Positions 28,556 through 37,170 of a DNA stretch of 64,000 bases are shown piece after piece (within the stretch, counting starts at the first letter, position 1; the number at the start of each line of letters is the position of its first letter). Below the pieces are notes generated by a model. It saw only the letters and a program-made list of their open reading frames with translations, was not told the DNA's origin and ran no database searches. Made by a program: the position numbers and the translations under genes. The stretch lies in assembly GCF_018130465.1 (NCBI RefSeq), contig NZ_JAFCKJ010000001.1, positions 186,001-250,000 on the forward strand, written 5' to 3'. The stretch is from Bradyrhizobium canariense. Lineage in GTDB: Bacteria; Pseudomonadota; Alphaproteobacteria; Rhizobiales; Xanthobacteraceae.

Positions 28556-29344
28556 TCAGGCGACCGTGCGGTATCGCTCGGCGGGATGTTCGTTCCGATA
28601 GTTCGGAAGCATTGCCTGGCGCGCGGCCTGAAGCGCGTCCCACTGCCCGGCATCGGGAAGCGGCGGGATCGTCACCGCTTCGCGGCGGTCGAAGCCGACC
28701 AGCGCCGCATCGACCAGATCGTTCACCTCCATCACGTTGGAAAGCGTGTTGATGTCGGCGCCGACGTGGCCCCAGATCTCCGTTCGCGTCGTGGCGGGAA
28801 GCACGGCTTGGACGTACACACCCTTCGGAGCGAGCTCAAGACTCAGCCCCTGCGACAGAAAAAGCACGAAGGCTTTGGTTGCGCCGTAGACCGTCATGCC
28901 GAATTCCGGCGCCAAGCCGACCACGGAGCCGATGTTGACGATCGCTCCTTCGCCTGCCTTCGCAAGACGCGGGGCCATGGCGCTGGCAAGCCGCAGAAGT
29001 GCGGTCGTGTTGAGCGCAACGAGCCGCGTCACGTCATCCGTGCTCTGCTCGATAAAGCTTCCGCCGATCGCCGTTCCGGCATTGTTGATGAGGATCCCAA
29101 TGCGGGCGTCGTCGCGCAGCCTCGCCTCGACCGTGGCGAGCTCGGCGGGCTGTGTAAGGTCGGCCTGGATGATGTCGATCGCCACGCCATTTTCCTGACG
29201 CAGACGGGCCGCCAGAGCCTCCATTCGTGCCCTGTCACGGGCAACCAGCACGAGGTCGTGTCCGCGGCGCGCGAAGCGCTCGGCATAGGCGGCTCCGATG
29301 CCGGTGGAGGCGCCGGTGACGAGAACGGAGGGAACGACAGTCAT
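28556..29344 (-). CDS. Short-chain dehydrogenase/reductase
   Basis: 262 residues. The Rossmann motif TGASTGIG is at about 10-17, NNAG at about 87-90, and the catalytic Ser-Tyr-Lys set is at NIGSVVG and YGATK. It is a classical SDR acting on a hydroxy or keto group with NAD(P). It is the first gene of the minus-strand group and is divergent from the TetR gene. Two palindromic operator-like sites lie between its ATG (29344) and the TetR start. Confidence 0.92.
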   Translation of the reverse strand: MTVVPSVLVTGASTGIGAAYAERFARRGHDLVLVARDRARMEALAARLRQENGVAIDIIQADLTQPAELATVEARLRDDARIGILINNAGTAIGGSFIEQSTDDVTRLVALNTTALLRLASAMAPRLAKAGEGAIVNIGSVVGLAPEFGMTVYGATKAFVLFLSQGLSLELAPKGVYVQAVLPATTRTEIWGHVGADINTLSNVMEVNDLVDAALVGFDRREAVTIPPLPDAGQWDALQAARQAMLPNYRNEHPAERYRTVA

Positions 29345-29372
29345 GGCATTGCTCTTTTCTCAATGAAAATAT

Positions 29373-29394
29373 ATTCATGACGATCGTCATGAAT
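29373..29394. promoter_or_regulatory. Candidate TetR operator 1
   Basis: A 22-bp perfect palindrome with core TGACGATCGTCATG (29378-29391) and flanking ATTCA/TGAAT arms. It lies 29 bases upstream of the SDR start codon, where bound repressor would block transcription. Confidence 0.65.
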
Positions 29395-29405
29395 AATGTT
29401 ATATA

Positions 29406-29419
29406 TGATGACCATCATG
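29406..29419. promoter_or_regulatory. Candidate TetR operator 2
   Basis: TGATGACCATCATG matches operator 1 at 11 of 14 positions, consistent with TGAYGAYCRTCATG. It is centred 28 bp from operator 1 and 34 bases before the TetR start, fitting autoregulation. Confidence 0.6.
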
Positions 29420-29452
29420 TAAGTGTCAATGGGGCCGGCGGAGAATTTTGAA

Positions 29453-30016
29453 ATGAAGGTCAGTCGAGAACAGATGTCGGAGAATCGTCGCCGGATTCTG
29501 GAGGTTGCCAGCCGACTGTTTCGCGACAAGGGCTTCGAGGCGGTTAGTGTGGCGGAGGTGATGAAAGCCGCCGGGCTCACGCACGGCGGCTTCTATGGCC
29601 ATTTCGTTTCGAAGGACGACCTCATCGCGCAGACCCTTGCCCACGCCCTCGTCCTCGACGCGGACGGAGGCGGCGATTTTCGCGCTTATGTGGACGCCTA
29701 TCTTGCGCCCCGTCACCGCGACGACGCCGCCGGCGGTTGCCCGACCGCGGGCCTTGTCGCCGCCATTCGCCATCAGAGTCCGGCTGCACGCGCGGCCATG
29801 ACGGAAGCCCTTCGATCGCAGATCGATCGTATCGGCGAGGCGCTCTGGAAGGTAGATGCGGCAGACAAACGCCGCGTGGCGATCGGAAGCTGGGCGGCGA
29901 TGGTGGGCGCGGTGATCCTCGCCCGCGCGATCGACGATCCCGCGCTTTCGGATGAGGTGCTGGAACAGACACGTGCCTGGGTCGATGCCGGGATCGACCG
30001 GGCGTCCGCTACATGA
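29453..30016 (+). CDS. TetR/AcrR-family repressor
   Basis: 187 residues from ATG 29453 (MKVSREQMSENRRRIL); GGCGGAG lies 9 bases upstream, while GTG 29423 and ATG 29429 are weaker options. The N-terminal helix-turn-helix is typical (ASRLFRDKGFEAVSVAEVMKAAGLTHGGFYGHF, about 14-46). The C-terminal domain would bind an inducer; Cys is present in AGGCPTAGL. It is divergent from SDR, alkene reductase and hydrolase genes. By analogy with NemR-like repressors it probably responds to an electrophile or enone substrate of the reductase; this is inferred. Confidence 0.92.
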   Translation: MKVSREQMSENRRRILEVASRLFRDKGFEAVSVAEVMKAAGLTHGGFYGHFVSKDDLIAQTLAHALVLDADGGGDFRAYVDAYLAPRHRDDAAGGCPTAGLVAAIRHQSPAARAAMTEALRSQIDRIGEALWKVDAADKRRVAIGSWAAMVGAVILARAIDDPALSDEVLEQTRAWVDAGIDRASAT

Positions 30017-30072
30017 ATGCTATGGCGCCGAGCGGCCCGTTGCTTCCGATCGCAAGGCGGACCGGCCGTTGT

Positions 30073-30303
30073 TCACGAGATCTCAGTCTGCCTGGCCGGC
30101 TTCAGCGAGGTGAGCGCCTCCCGCACGTTCGGCTCCAGGCCCGCGCCGCCAGCATCGAGATGGGCGAAGATCGCGCGCTTCATCCGCGGATCCCAGAACT
30201 TCTTGATGTGGTCGGCGATCCCCGGTACGGCCTTGTCGTGGCCCTGGCTCCGGAAGAACGTGCCGATCTGGTTGGCCATGTAGATCAGGCGGTCAGGCGA
30301 CAT
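30073..30303 (-). CDS. fdsD: Formate dehydrogenase delta subunit FdsD
   Basis: 76 residues, the usual size. FdsD is a small subunit or accessory protein needed for full activity of the soluble NAD-dependent formate dehydrogenase. Family features are the start MSPDRLIYMANQIGTFF and DHIKKFWDPRMKRAIFAHLD. ATG 30303 overlaps the end of fdhD (stop at 30293-30295) by 11 bases. It is the last gene of fdsG-B-A-fdhD-fdsD. Confidence 0.92.
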   Translation of the reverse strand: MSPDRLIYMANQIGTFFRSQGHDKAVPGIADHIKKFWDPRMKRAIFAHLDAGGAGLEPNVREALTSLKPARQTEIS

Positions 30304-31120
30304 CGGCAACCTCCGTGGCATGACGGGCGACAACCCGGCCGCCATGCGAAAACACTTCGAATCCGTCCTGGCGGGCAATGGCAATCAGCGTGATGCCGGC
30401 GGCCTCCGCGGTGCGCACCGCGAGCGCGGTCGGCGCAGAGACGGCGACCATCACCGGCGCGCCGATGGCGGCGGTCTTCTGCACCATCTCGACCGAGACG
30501 CGGCTCGTCAGCAGCACGATGCCGCCGCTTGCGGCCGTGCGGCTGCGCGCCAGCGAACCGGCGAGCTTGTCGAGCGCGTTGTGGCGGCCGACATCCTCGC
30601 GCAGCGCGACGATACCGCCGGCAGGCGACCAGAACGCGGCGGCGTGAACGGCGCGGGTTTGCAAATTTATCGATTGCAGTGGTGCGATGGTCTGCATCGC
30701 CGCCATGACCTGCTCGGGCGTGAACGTCTGTCCCTGCGGCACGACGGCCGCAGGCCGCACCGCTTCGGCAATCGAGTCGATGCCGCAAATGCCGCAGCCG
30801 GTCGGGCCGGCGATGTGGCGGCGGCGCTCGCCGATGCGCGCGGCATCTTCCGAGGCCAGCCACATGCGCAGCTCGATGCCATCGTCGAGGCGGACCATTT
30901 CGAGCGACTTGATGTCATCGACGGATTTGATGATGCCTTCATCCAGGCTGAAGCCGACCGCGAAGTCCTCGAGGTTCTGCGGCGTTCCCATCATGACGGC
31001 GTAGGTGCCGCCATTGTAGGTCAGCGCCAGCGGCGTCTCCTCCGGGATCAGCCGCGTTCCTTCGGACGCGACGCCGTCGCGCCAGATCTCGCGGTCGATG
31101 GCCTGGACCGGCAGGTGCAT
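30293..31120 (-). CDS. fdhD: Formate dehydrogenase accessory sulfurtransferase FdhD
   Basis: 275 residues from ATG 31120, with GGAG about 8 bases upstream. FdhD passes sulfur from an IscS-type desulfurase to the bis-MGD cofactor so that FdsA becomes active. The conserved cysteine loop GCGICG has Cys109 and Cys112. Downstream are ALREDVGRHNALDKL and TSRVSVEMVQKTA, both family signatures. It starts 4 bases after the fdsA stop and overlaps fdsD. Confidence 0.95.
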   Translation of the reverse strand: MHLPVQAIDREIWRDGVASEGTRLIPEETPLALTYNGGTYAVMMGTPQNLEDFAVGFSLDEGIIKSVDDIKSLEMVRLDDGIELRMWLASEDAARIGERRRHIAGPTGCGICGIDSIAEAVRPAAVVPQGQTFTPEQVMAAMQTIAPLQSINLQTRAVHAAAFWSPAGGIVALREDVGRHNALDKLAGSLARSRTAASGGIVLLTSRVSVEMVQKTAAIGAPVMVAVSAPTALAVRTAEAAGITLIAIARQDGFEVFSHGGRVVARHATEVADVA

Positions 31121-31124
31121 GCCG

Positions 31125-34010
31125 CTACTCCGCGGCCTCGGCCGGCGCGATGCGGCGGGAATGCCGCGCCTGCGCGTCGTAGGCCTTCTGCCAGTCGGAC
31201 GGGCCGTTCGACGGTGATATCTGCACCGCCGTGACCTTGTATTCGGGGCAGTTGGTCGCCCAATCCGAATAGTCGGTCGTGATGACGTTGGCCTGCGTGT
31301 CCGGATGGTGGAACGTGGTGTAGACGACGCCCGGCGCGACGCGATCGGTGATCTCCGCACGCAGCGTGGTCTCGCCGGCGCGGCTCTTCAGCCGCACCCA
31401 GTCACCGTCGCGCACGCCGCGCTGTTCGGCATCGTGCGGATGGATCTCCAGCCGATCCTCGGCATGCCAGACCACGTTCTCGGTGCGCCGGGTCTGCGCG
31501 CCGACATTGTACTGGCTGAGGATGCGGCCCGTGGTGAGCAGCAGCGGATAGCGCGGGCCGGTGCGCTCGTCGGTCGCGACATATTCGGTGATGACGAACT
31601 TGCCCTTGCCGCGGACGAAACCGTCGATATGCATCACCGGCGTGCCCTCGGGCGCCTTCTCGTTGCAGGGCCACTGCACCGAGCCGAACTCGTCGAGCTT
31701 GGAATAGGAGACGCCGGCGAAGGTCGGGGTCAGCGCCGCGATCTCGTCCATGATCTCGGAAGGATGGCTGTAGTTCATCTCGAAGCCCATGGCCCTGGCG
31801 AGGCCGATGGTGATCTCCCAGTCGGCGAGGCCGTTCTTCGGCGTCATCACCTTGCGGACGCGCTGGATGCGGCGCTCGGCGTTGGTGAAGGTGCCGTCCT
31901 TCTCGAGGAAGCTGGAGCCCGGCAGGAACACATGGGCATAGTTCGCGGTCTCGTTCAGGAAGAGGTCATGGACGATGACGCATTCCATCGCGGAGAGTGC
32001 CGCCACCACATGCTTGGTGTTGGGATCGGATTGCAGGATGTCCTCGCCCTGCACGTAGATCCCCATGAACGTGCCTTCGACCGCGGCGTCGAACATGTTG
32101 GGAATGCGCAGGCCCGGCTCGGGGTTTAGCTTGACGTTCCACAGCGCCTCGAACTGGTCACGCACGGCATCGCCCGAGATGTGGCGGTAGCCGGGGAGCT
32201 CGTGCGGGAACGAGCCCATGTCGCAGGAGCCCTGCACGTTGTTCTGGCCGCGCAGCGGATTTACGCCGACGCCGGGACGACCGATATTGCCCGTGGCCAT
32301 CGCGAGGTTGGCGATCGCGATCACGGTGGTCGAGCCCTGGCTGTGCTCGGTGACGCCGAGTCCGTAATAGATCGCGCCGTTGCCGCCGGTGGCGTAGACG
32401 CGGGCTGCTTCGCGCAGATCCTTCGGATCAACGCCGGTGACGATGGCGGTGGCTTCCGGGCTGTTGCTCGGCTGGGCAACGAAGGCCGCCCATTCCTCGA
32501 ACTCGCTCCAGTCGCAACGCTCGCGCACGAAGGCCTCGTCGACGAGGCCTTCGGTGACGATCACATGCGCCAGCGCCGTCATCACCGCAACGTTGGTGCC
32601 GGGCATCAGCGGCAGGTGCAGCGCCTTCACGTGCGGCGATTCCACCATCTCGGTGCGGCGCGGATCGATCACGATCAGCTTGGCGCCCTGGCGCAGCCGC
32701 TTCTTCAGGCGGGAGGCGAACACCGGGTGGGCCGAAGCGGGGTTGGCCCCGATGACAGCGACGACGTCGGTGTCCTCGACCGAGTCGAAATCCTGCGTGC
32801 CGGCAGAGGTACCGAACGTGGTCGAGAGGCCATAGCCGGTCGGGGAGTGGCAGACGCGGGCGCAGGTGTCGACATTGTTGTTGCCGAAGCCGGCGCGGAT
32901 CAGCTTCTGCACCAGATAGGTTTCTTCATTGGTGCAGCGGGACGAGGTGATGCCACCGATGGCGTCGCGGCCGTATTTCTTCTGGATGCCGCGCATCCTG
33001 TCGGCGGCAAACGAGAATGCCTCGTCCCACGACACTTCGCGCCAGGGATCCTCGATCCGCTCGCGGATCATCGGATTGAGGATGCGCTCCTTGTGGTTGG
33101 TGTAACCCCAGGCGAAGCGGCCCTTGACGCAGGAATGGCCGCGATTGGCCTTGCCGTCCTTGTACGGCACCATGCGGACGACTTCCTCGCCGCGCATCTC
33201 GGCCTTGAAGGCGCAGCCGACACCGCAATAGGCGCAGGTGGTGACGACCGAGTGTTCGGGCTGGCCGATCTCGATCACGGATTTCTCGGTCAGCGTCGCG
33301 GTCGGGCAGGCCTGCACGCAGGCGCCGCAGGAGACGCATTCGGAGCCGAGGAAGCTCTCGCTCATGCCGGGCGAGACGCGGCTGTCGAAGCCGCGGCCGG
33401 AGATCGTCAGCGCGAAGGTGCCTTGCACCTCCTCGCAGGCGCGGACGCAGCGCGAGCAGACGATGCACTTTGAGGGATCGTAGGTGAAATAGGGATTGGA
33501 CTCGTCCTTCGGCATCCAGGCGGCGTTGATCTCGCCATTGGATTTGCCAGGTGTCTTGGCGAAGACGTGATTCTCGCCTTCATAGCCGTAGCGCACGTCG
33601 CGCAGGCCCACGGCGCCCGCCATGTCCTGCAACTCGCAGTCGCCGTTGGCGCCGCAGGTGAGGCAGTCGAGCGGATGGTCGGAGATGTAGAGCTCCATCA
33701 CGCCCTTGCGCAGCTTCTTCAGCCGCTCGCTCTGGGTGTGCACGACGAGGCCGGACATGACGGGCGTGGTACAGGAGGCCGGCGTGCCGGCGCGGCCTTC
33801 GATCTCGACGACGCAAAGGCGGCACGAGCCGAACGCATCGACCATGTCGGTCGCGCAGAGCTTTGGGATCTGGTGGCCGGCGTCCATCGCCGCCCGCATG
33901 ATCGAGGTGCCCTCGGGCACCGTGACCTGGTTGCCGTCGATGGTCAGCGTCACCATCGTTTCCGATTTCGAGCGCGGCGTGCCGAAGTCGATTTCTTCGA
34001 TCAGAGACAT
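31125..34010 (-). CDS. fdsA: NAD-dependent formate dehydrogenase catalytic subunit FdsA
   Basis: 961 residues. FdsA oxidises formate to CO2 at a bis-MGD molybdenum site. The N-terminal [2Fe-2S] domain has Cys52, 63, 66 and 80. Next comes a cluster segment with Cys116, 119 and 125, then a two-[4Fe-4S] ferredoxin domain with Cys182/185/188/192 and Cys225/228/231/235. A further cluster has Cys259/262/266/294. The catalytic residue is a cysteine (Cys387 in ARVCHSPTGYGL), so this is not a selenoprotein. ATG 34010 has AGGAG 7 bases upstream, overlapping the fdsB stop. Electrons pass to FdsB/FdsG and NAD+. Confidence 0.97.
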   Translation of the reverse strand: MSLIEEIDFGTPRSKSETMVTLTIDGNQVTVPEGTSIMRAAMDAGHQIPKLCATDMVDAFGSCRLCVVEIEGRAGTPASCTTPVMSGLVVHTQSERLKKLRKGVMELYISDHPLDCLTCGANGDCELQDMAGAVGLRDVRYGYEGENHVFAKTPGKSNGEINAAWMPKDESNPYFTYDPSKCIVCSRCVRACEEVQGTFALTISGRGFDSRVSPGMSESFLGSECVSCGACVQACPTATLTEKSVIEIGQPEHSVVTTCAYCGVGCAFKAEMRGEEVVRMVPYKDGKANRGHSCVKGRFAWGYTNHKERILNPMIRERIEDPWREVSWDEAFSFAADRMRGIQKKYGRDAIGGITSSRCTNEETYLVQKLIRAGFGNNNVDTCARVCHSPTGYGLSTTFGTSAGTQDFDSVEDTDVVAVIGANPASAHPVFASRLKKRLRQGAKLIVIDPRRTEMVESPHVKALHLPLMPGTNVAVMTALAHVIVTEGLVDEAFVRERCDWSEFEEWAAFVAQPSNSPEATAIVTGVDPKDLREAARVYATGGNGAIYYGLGVTEHSQGSTTVIAIANLAMATGNIGRPGVGVNPLRGQNNVQGSCDMGSFPHELPGYRHISGDAVRDQFEALWNVKLNPEPGLRIPNMFDAAVEGTFMGIYVQGEDILQSDPNTKHVVAALSAMECVIVHDLFLNETANYAHVFLPGSSFLEKDGTFTNAERRIQRVRKVMTPKNGLADWEITIGLARAMGFEMNYSHPSEIMDEIAALTPTFAGVSYSKLDEFGSVQWPCNEKAPEGTPVMHIDGFVRGKGKFVITEYVATDERTGPRYPLLLTTGRILSQYNVGAQTRRTENVVWHAEDRLEIHPHDAEQRGVRDGDWVRLKSRAGETTLRAEITDRVAPGVVYTTFHHPDTQANVITTDYSDWATNCPEYKVTAVQISPSNGPSDWQKAYDAQARHSRRIAPAEAAE

Positions 34011-34020
34011 TGTCGTTCTC

Positions 34021-35577
34021 CTATTCCGCGGCCTGAAGCGTGGTCGGGGCCAGGACGAAATCCTCCCGGAAGTGCTTCAATGCGCTGAGCACAGGGTAGG
34101 GCGTGAAGCCGCCGAGCGCGCAGAGCGAGCCGAATTTCATGGTGTTGCAGAGGTCTTCGACGAGTGCGAGGTTTTCGCTCACGCGCTCGCCGTTGATGAT
34201 CTTCTCGATGGTCTCGACGCCGCGGGTCGAGCCGATCCGGCACGGCGTGCACTTGCCGCAGGATTCGATGGCGCAGAATTCCATGGCGAAACGCGCCTGC
34301 TTGCGCATGTCGACGCTGTCGTCGAACACGACGATACCGCCATGGCCGATCAGGCCGTCGCGCGCGGCGAAAGCCTCGTAGTCGAACGGCGTGTCGAACA
34401 GCGCGCGCGGGAAGTAGGCGCCCAAGGGACCGCCGACCTGCACCGCGCGGACCGGGCGGCCCGTGAACGTGCCGCCGCCGATGTCGTCGACGAGTTCGCC
34501 GAGCGTCACGCCGAACGCCGTCTCGAACAGGCCGCCTTGGCGAATGTTGCCGGCGAGCTGGATCGGCATCGTACCGCGCGAGCGACCCATGCCGAAATCG
34601 GCATAGGCCTTGGCGCCTTCGGCCAGGATGAAGGGGATGGCGGCGAACGACAGCACGTTGTTGATGACGGTCGGCTTGCCGAACAGGCCGTGATGGGCGG
34701 GCAGCGGCGGCTTTGCGCGCACGAGGCCACGGCGGCCTTCGAGGCTTTCCAGCAGCGAGGTCTCTTCGCCGCAAACGTAAGCGCCGGCGCCGACCCGCAC
34801 TTCGAGGTCGAATCCGTGCGTGGAGCCGCCGATGTTCGCGCCGAGATAGCCGTCGCGCTTCGCTGCCACGATGGCCGCGTTCATCGCCTCGACCGCGTGC
34901 GGATATTCGCTGCGGATGTAGATGTAGCCCTTGGTCGCGCCGACGGTGATGCCGGCGGTCGTCATGCCCTCGATGACGAGGAACGGATCGCCTTCCATGA
35001 TCATGCGGTCGGCGAAGGTGCCGCTGTCGCCTTCGTCGGCGTTGCAGACGATGAACTTGCGGTCGGCCTTCGCCTGCGCGACCGTCTTCCACTTGATGCC
35101 GGTCGGGAAGCCCGCGCCGCCGCGGCCGCGCAGGCCGGACGCCGTCACTTCATTGAGGATCGCTTCCGAGCCGAGCGACAGCGCGCGTTCGAGGCCCTTG
35201 TAGCCGCCATGGGCGCGGTAGTCATCGAGCGAGCGCGGGTCGATCACGCCGCAGCGCGTGAAGGTGAGGCGGGTCTGGCGCTTGAGCCAGGGGATCTCGT
35301 CCGCGGCGCCAAGCCGCAGGGGGTGGGATCCATTGCTCGCCATCGAATCGAACACGGAGGCAGCATCCTCCGGGCCGACCGGGCCGTAGGCGACGCGGCC
35401 GCCGGGGGTCGCCACCTCGATCATCGGCTCCAGCCAGCAAAGCCCGCGCGAGCCTGTCCTGATGATCTCGATCGGCAGGCCGCGCTGCGCCGCGGCCTGT
35501 TCGAGCGCCGTGGCCACGTCATGGGCGCCGACAGCGATTGCAGCGGCATCGCGGGGGACGAATATCCGCATCTTCAT
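34021..35577 (-). CDS. fdsB: NAD-dependent formate dehydrogenase beta subunit FdsB
   Basis: 518 residues from ATG 35577 (MKMRIFVP). FdsB is the NADH-forming flavoprotein, homologous to complex I NuoF. It has an N-terminal thioredoxin-like segment of about 100 residues, the FMN/NAD loop GLRGRGGAGFPTG (about 148-160) and CNADEGDSGTFADR (178-191). The C-terminal [4Fe-4S] ligands lie in ESCGKCTPCRIG and LCALGGF. The start overlaps the fdsG stop as ATGA, showing translational coupling. Confidence 0.97.
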   Translation of the reverse strand: MKMRIFVPRDAAAIAVGAHDVATALEQAAAQRGLPIEIIRTGSRGLCWLEPMIEVATPGGRVAYGPVGPEDAASVFDSMASNGSHPLRLGAADEIPWLKRQTRLTFTRCGVIDPRSLDDYRAHGGYKGLERALSLGSEAILNEVTASGLRGRGGAGFPTGIKWKTVAQAKADRKFIVCNADEGDSGTFADRMIMEGDPFLVIEGMTTAGITVGATKGYIYIRSEYPHAVEAMNAAIVAAKRDGYLGANIGGSTHGFDLEVRVGAGAYVCGEETSLLESLEGRRGLVRAKPPLPAHHGLFGKPTVINNVLSFAAIPFILAEGAKAYADFGMGRSRGTMPIQLAGNIRQGGLFETAFGVTLGELVDDIGGGTFTGRPVRAVQVGGPLGAYFPRALFDTPFDYEAFAARDGLIGHGGIVVFDDSVDMRKQARFAMEFCAIESCGKCTPCRIGSTRGVETIEKIINGERVSENLALVEDLCNTMKFGSLCALGGFTPYPVLSALKHFREDFVLAPTTLQAAE

Positions 35578-36050
35578 CGCTGCGCCTCCGCAACAAGCGC
35601 ATCGATCCGCTTCTCGTCGAGCCGGCCGATGAGCCGGCCGTCGAGCATCGCGGACGGCGCGGTCGCGCACAGTCCGAGGCAGTAGATCGGCTCCAGCGTG
35701 ACGCGGTCATCGGCCGTGGTGCTGCCGAGCGACACGCCGAGCTTCGCCTCGGCACGCGCAGCAAGCGCGTCGCCGCCCGCCGCCTGACAGGCCTCCGCGC
35801 GGCAGAGTTTCAGCACATGGCGGCCGGCCGGCTTGTGGCGGAAATCATGGTAGAACGTGAACACGCCATGCACTTCGGCGCGCGACAGATTGAGCGCCTG
35901 CGCCACCATGGGAATGGCTGCCTCCGGCACGTAGCCGAACGCCTCCTGGAGCGCGTGCAGGATCACCAGCGTCGCGCCTTCCTGCTCGCTGTGTTCGGCG
36001 ATGATCTCGGCGCCGCGCGTTTCGTCCCAAGGTTCGTAAACCGCTGTCAT
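35574..36050 (-). CDS. fdsG: NAD-dependent formate dehydrogenase gamma subunit FdsG
   Basis: 158 residues. FdsG is a NuoE-like thioredoxin-fold subunit with one [2Fe-2S] cluster. The ligands are Cys83 and Cys88 (KLCRAEACQ) and Cys124 and Cys128 (YCLGLCATAP). It is the first gene of the operon. The start ATG 36050 faces a 223-base divergent spacer shared with a LysR-type gene. Confidence 0.96.
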   Translation of the reverse strand: MTAVYEPWDETRGAEIIAEHSEQEGATLVILHALQEAFGYVPEAAIPMVAQALNLSRAEVHGVFTFYHDFRHKPAGRHVLKLCRAEACQAAGGDALAARAEAKLGVSLGSTTADDRVTLEPIYCLGLCATAPSAMLDGRLIGRLDEKRIDALVAEAQR

Positions 36051-36159
36051 TCTTCGTTCTCAACCAGAGCGTCCGCTGACCGCAAACTATTTGGAATCGT
36101 TCGAAGATCAATAAAGCTGTCTCATGCTGCGATTGCGTTTTCCGATCGATTTGCGATGG

Positions 36160-36187
36160 CAATTGATTGATTTGAAACTGCAATTGA
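36160..36187. promoter_or_regulatory. Direct repeats CAATTGA spaced by 21 bp in the fds/LysR intergenic region
   Basis: CAATTGA occurs at 36160-36166 and again at 36181-36187, two DNA turns apart. Each contains the palindrome CAATTG. The pair lies between the divergent fdsG and LysR starts, the usual place for LysR-regulator binding. The flanking sequence is AT-richer than its surroundings. Confidence 0.4.
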
Positions 36188-36273
36188 AACCGTCTGCCGG
36201 GCGGTTTTTGCGTGTTGGGAGGGGGCGGGCATGCTAGCTTGTATGCCACCACACAATCCGAGGGGATGATCGG

Positions 36274-37167
36274 TTGCTCGACAAGCTTGAACTGCTGCTG
36301 GCGCTGGCGAAGGAGCGGCATTTCGGCCGGGCCGCCGAGATGTGCGGCGTGACGCAACCGACGATGTCGACCGGGCTCAAGCAGCTCGAGGAGATCCTCG
36401 GCGTGATGCTGGTCCAGCGCGGCTCCCGCTTCCAGGGTTTTACACCGGAAGGCGAGCGGGCGCTGGATTGGGCGCGGCGGATCGTGGGTGATGCCCGCGC
36501 GATGCGTGACGAGATCAACGGGCTGAAGCATCAGCTCTCCGGCGAGATCCGTATTGCCGCGATCCCGACCGTGCTGGGCATGGTCGCCGCGCTGACGACG
36601 CCGTTCCGCGCCAGGCATCCCGAGGTGCGCTTCAGTATCCGGTCCACCACCTCGTCCGAGGTACTGGGGCTGCTCGAGAATCTCGAGGTGGATGCGGGGC
36701 TGACCTATATCGAGAACGAGCCGATCGGCAAGGTGCGCACCATTCCGCTCTACAACGAGAGCTATCGCCTGCTCACCGCGCCGGATGGAATGTTCGGCGA
36801 TCGCGAGACGGTGACGTGGAAGGAGGTCGGGCAGGTGCCGCTGTGCCTGCTCACGCCCGACATGCAGAACCGCCGCATCATCGACCGCGCGTTGCGTTCG
36901 GTCGGGGCGGAGGCGACGCCGACCTTGACCTCGAATTCGCTGCTCGTGCTGTTCACGCATGTGAAGACGGGGCGCTGGGCCAGCGTGATGCCGGCCAAGC
37001 TCGCCGAGACGCTCGGCCTTTCAGATACGGTGCGCTCGATCCCGATCACCGATCCCGACGTCAATTACAGCATCGGCATGGTGATCCCACAGCGTGATCC
37101 GATGACGCCGCTGATCGCGGCGCTGGTCAATGTGGCGCGGGAAGTCGCGCCGTCGCTGCAATCGTAG
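36274..37167 (+). CDS. LysR-type regulator divergent from fds (FdsR-like)
   Basis: 297 residues. The N-terminal helix-turn-helix contains ERHFGRAAEMCGVTQPTMSTGLKQLEEILG (about 14-43), and the effector-binding domain follows from about 90. The start is a TTG at 36274 with GAGGGG about 8 bases upstream; the nearby ATG 36266 is out of frame. Divergence from fdsGBA suggests formate-responsive control of that operon. It converges with the kinase gene, with three bases between the stops. Confidence 0.92.
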   Translation: MLDKLELLLALAKERHFGRAAEMCGVTQPTMSTGLKQLEEILGVMLVQRGSRFQGFTPEGERALDWARRIVGDARAMRDEINGLKHQLSGEIRIAAIPTVLGMVAALTTPFRARHPEVRFSIRSTTSSEVLGLLENLEVDAGLTYIENEPIGKVRTIPLYNESYRLLTAPDGMFGDRETVTWKEVGQVPLCLLTPDMQNRRIIDRALRSVGAEATPTLTSNSLLVLFTHVKTGRWASVMPAKLAETLGLSDTVRSIPITDPDVNYSIGMVIPQRDPMTPLIAALVNVAREVAPSLQS

Positions 37168-37170
37168 CGT

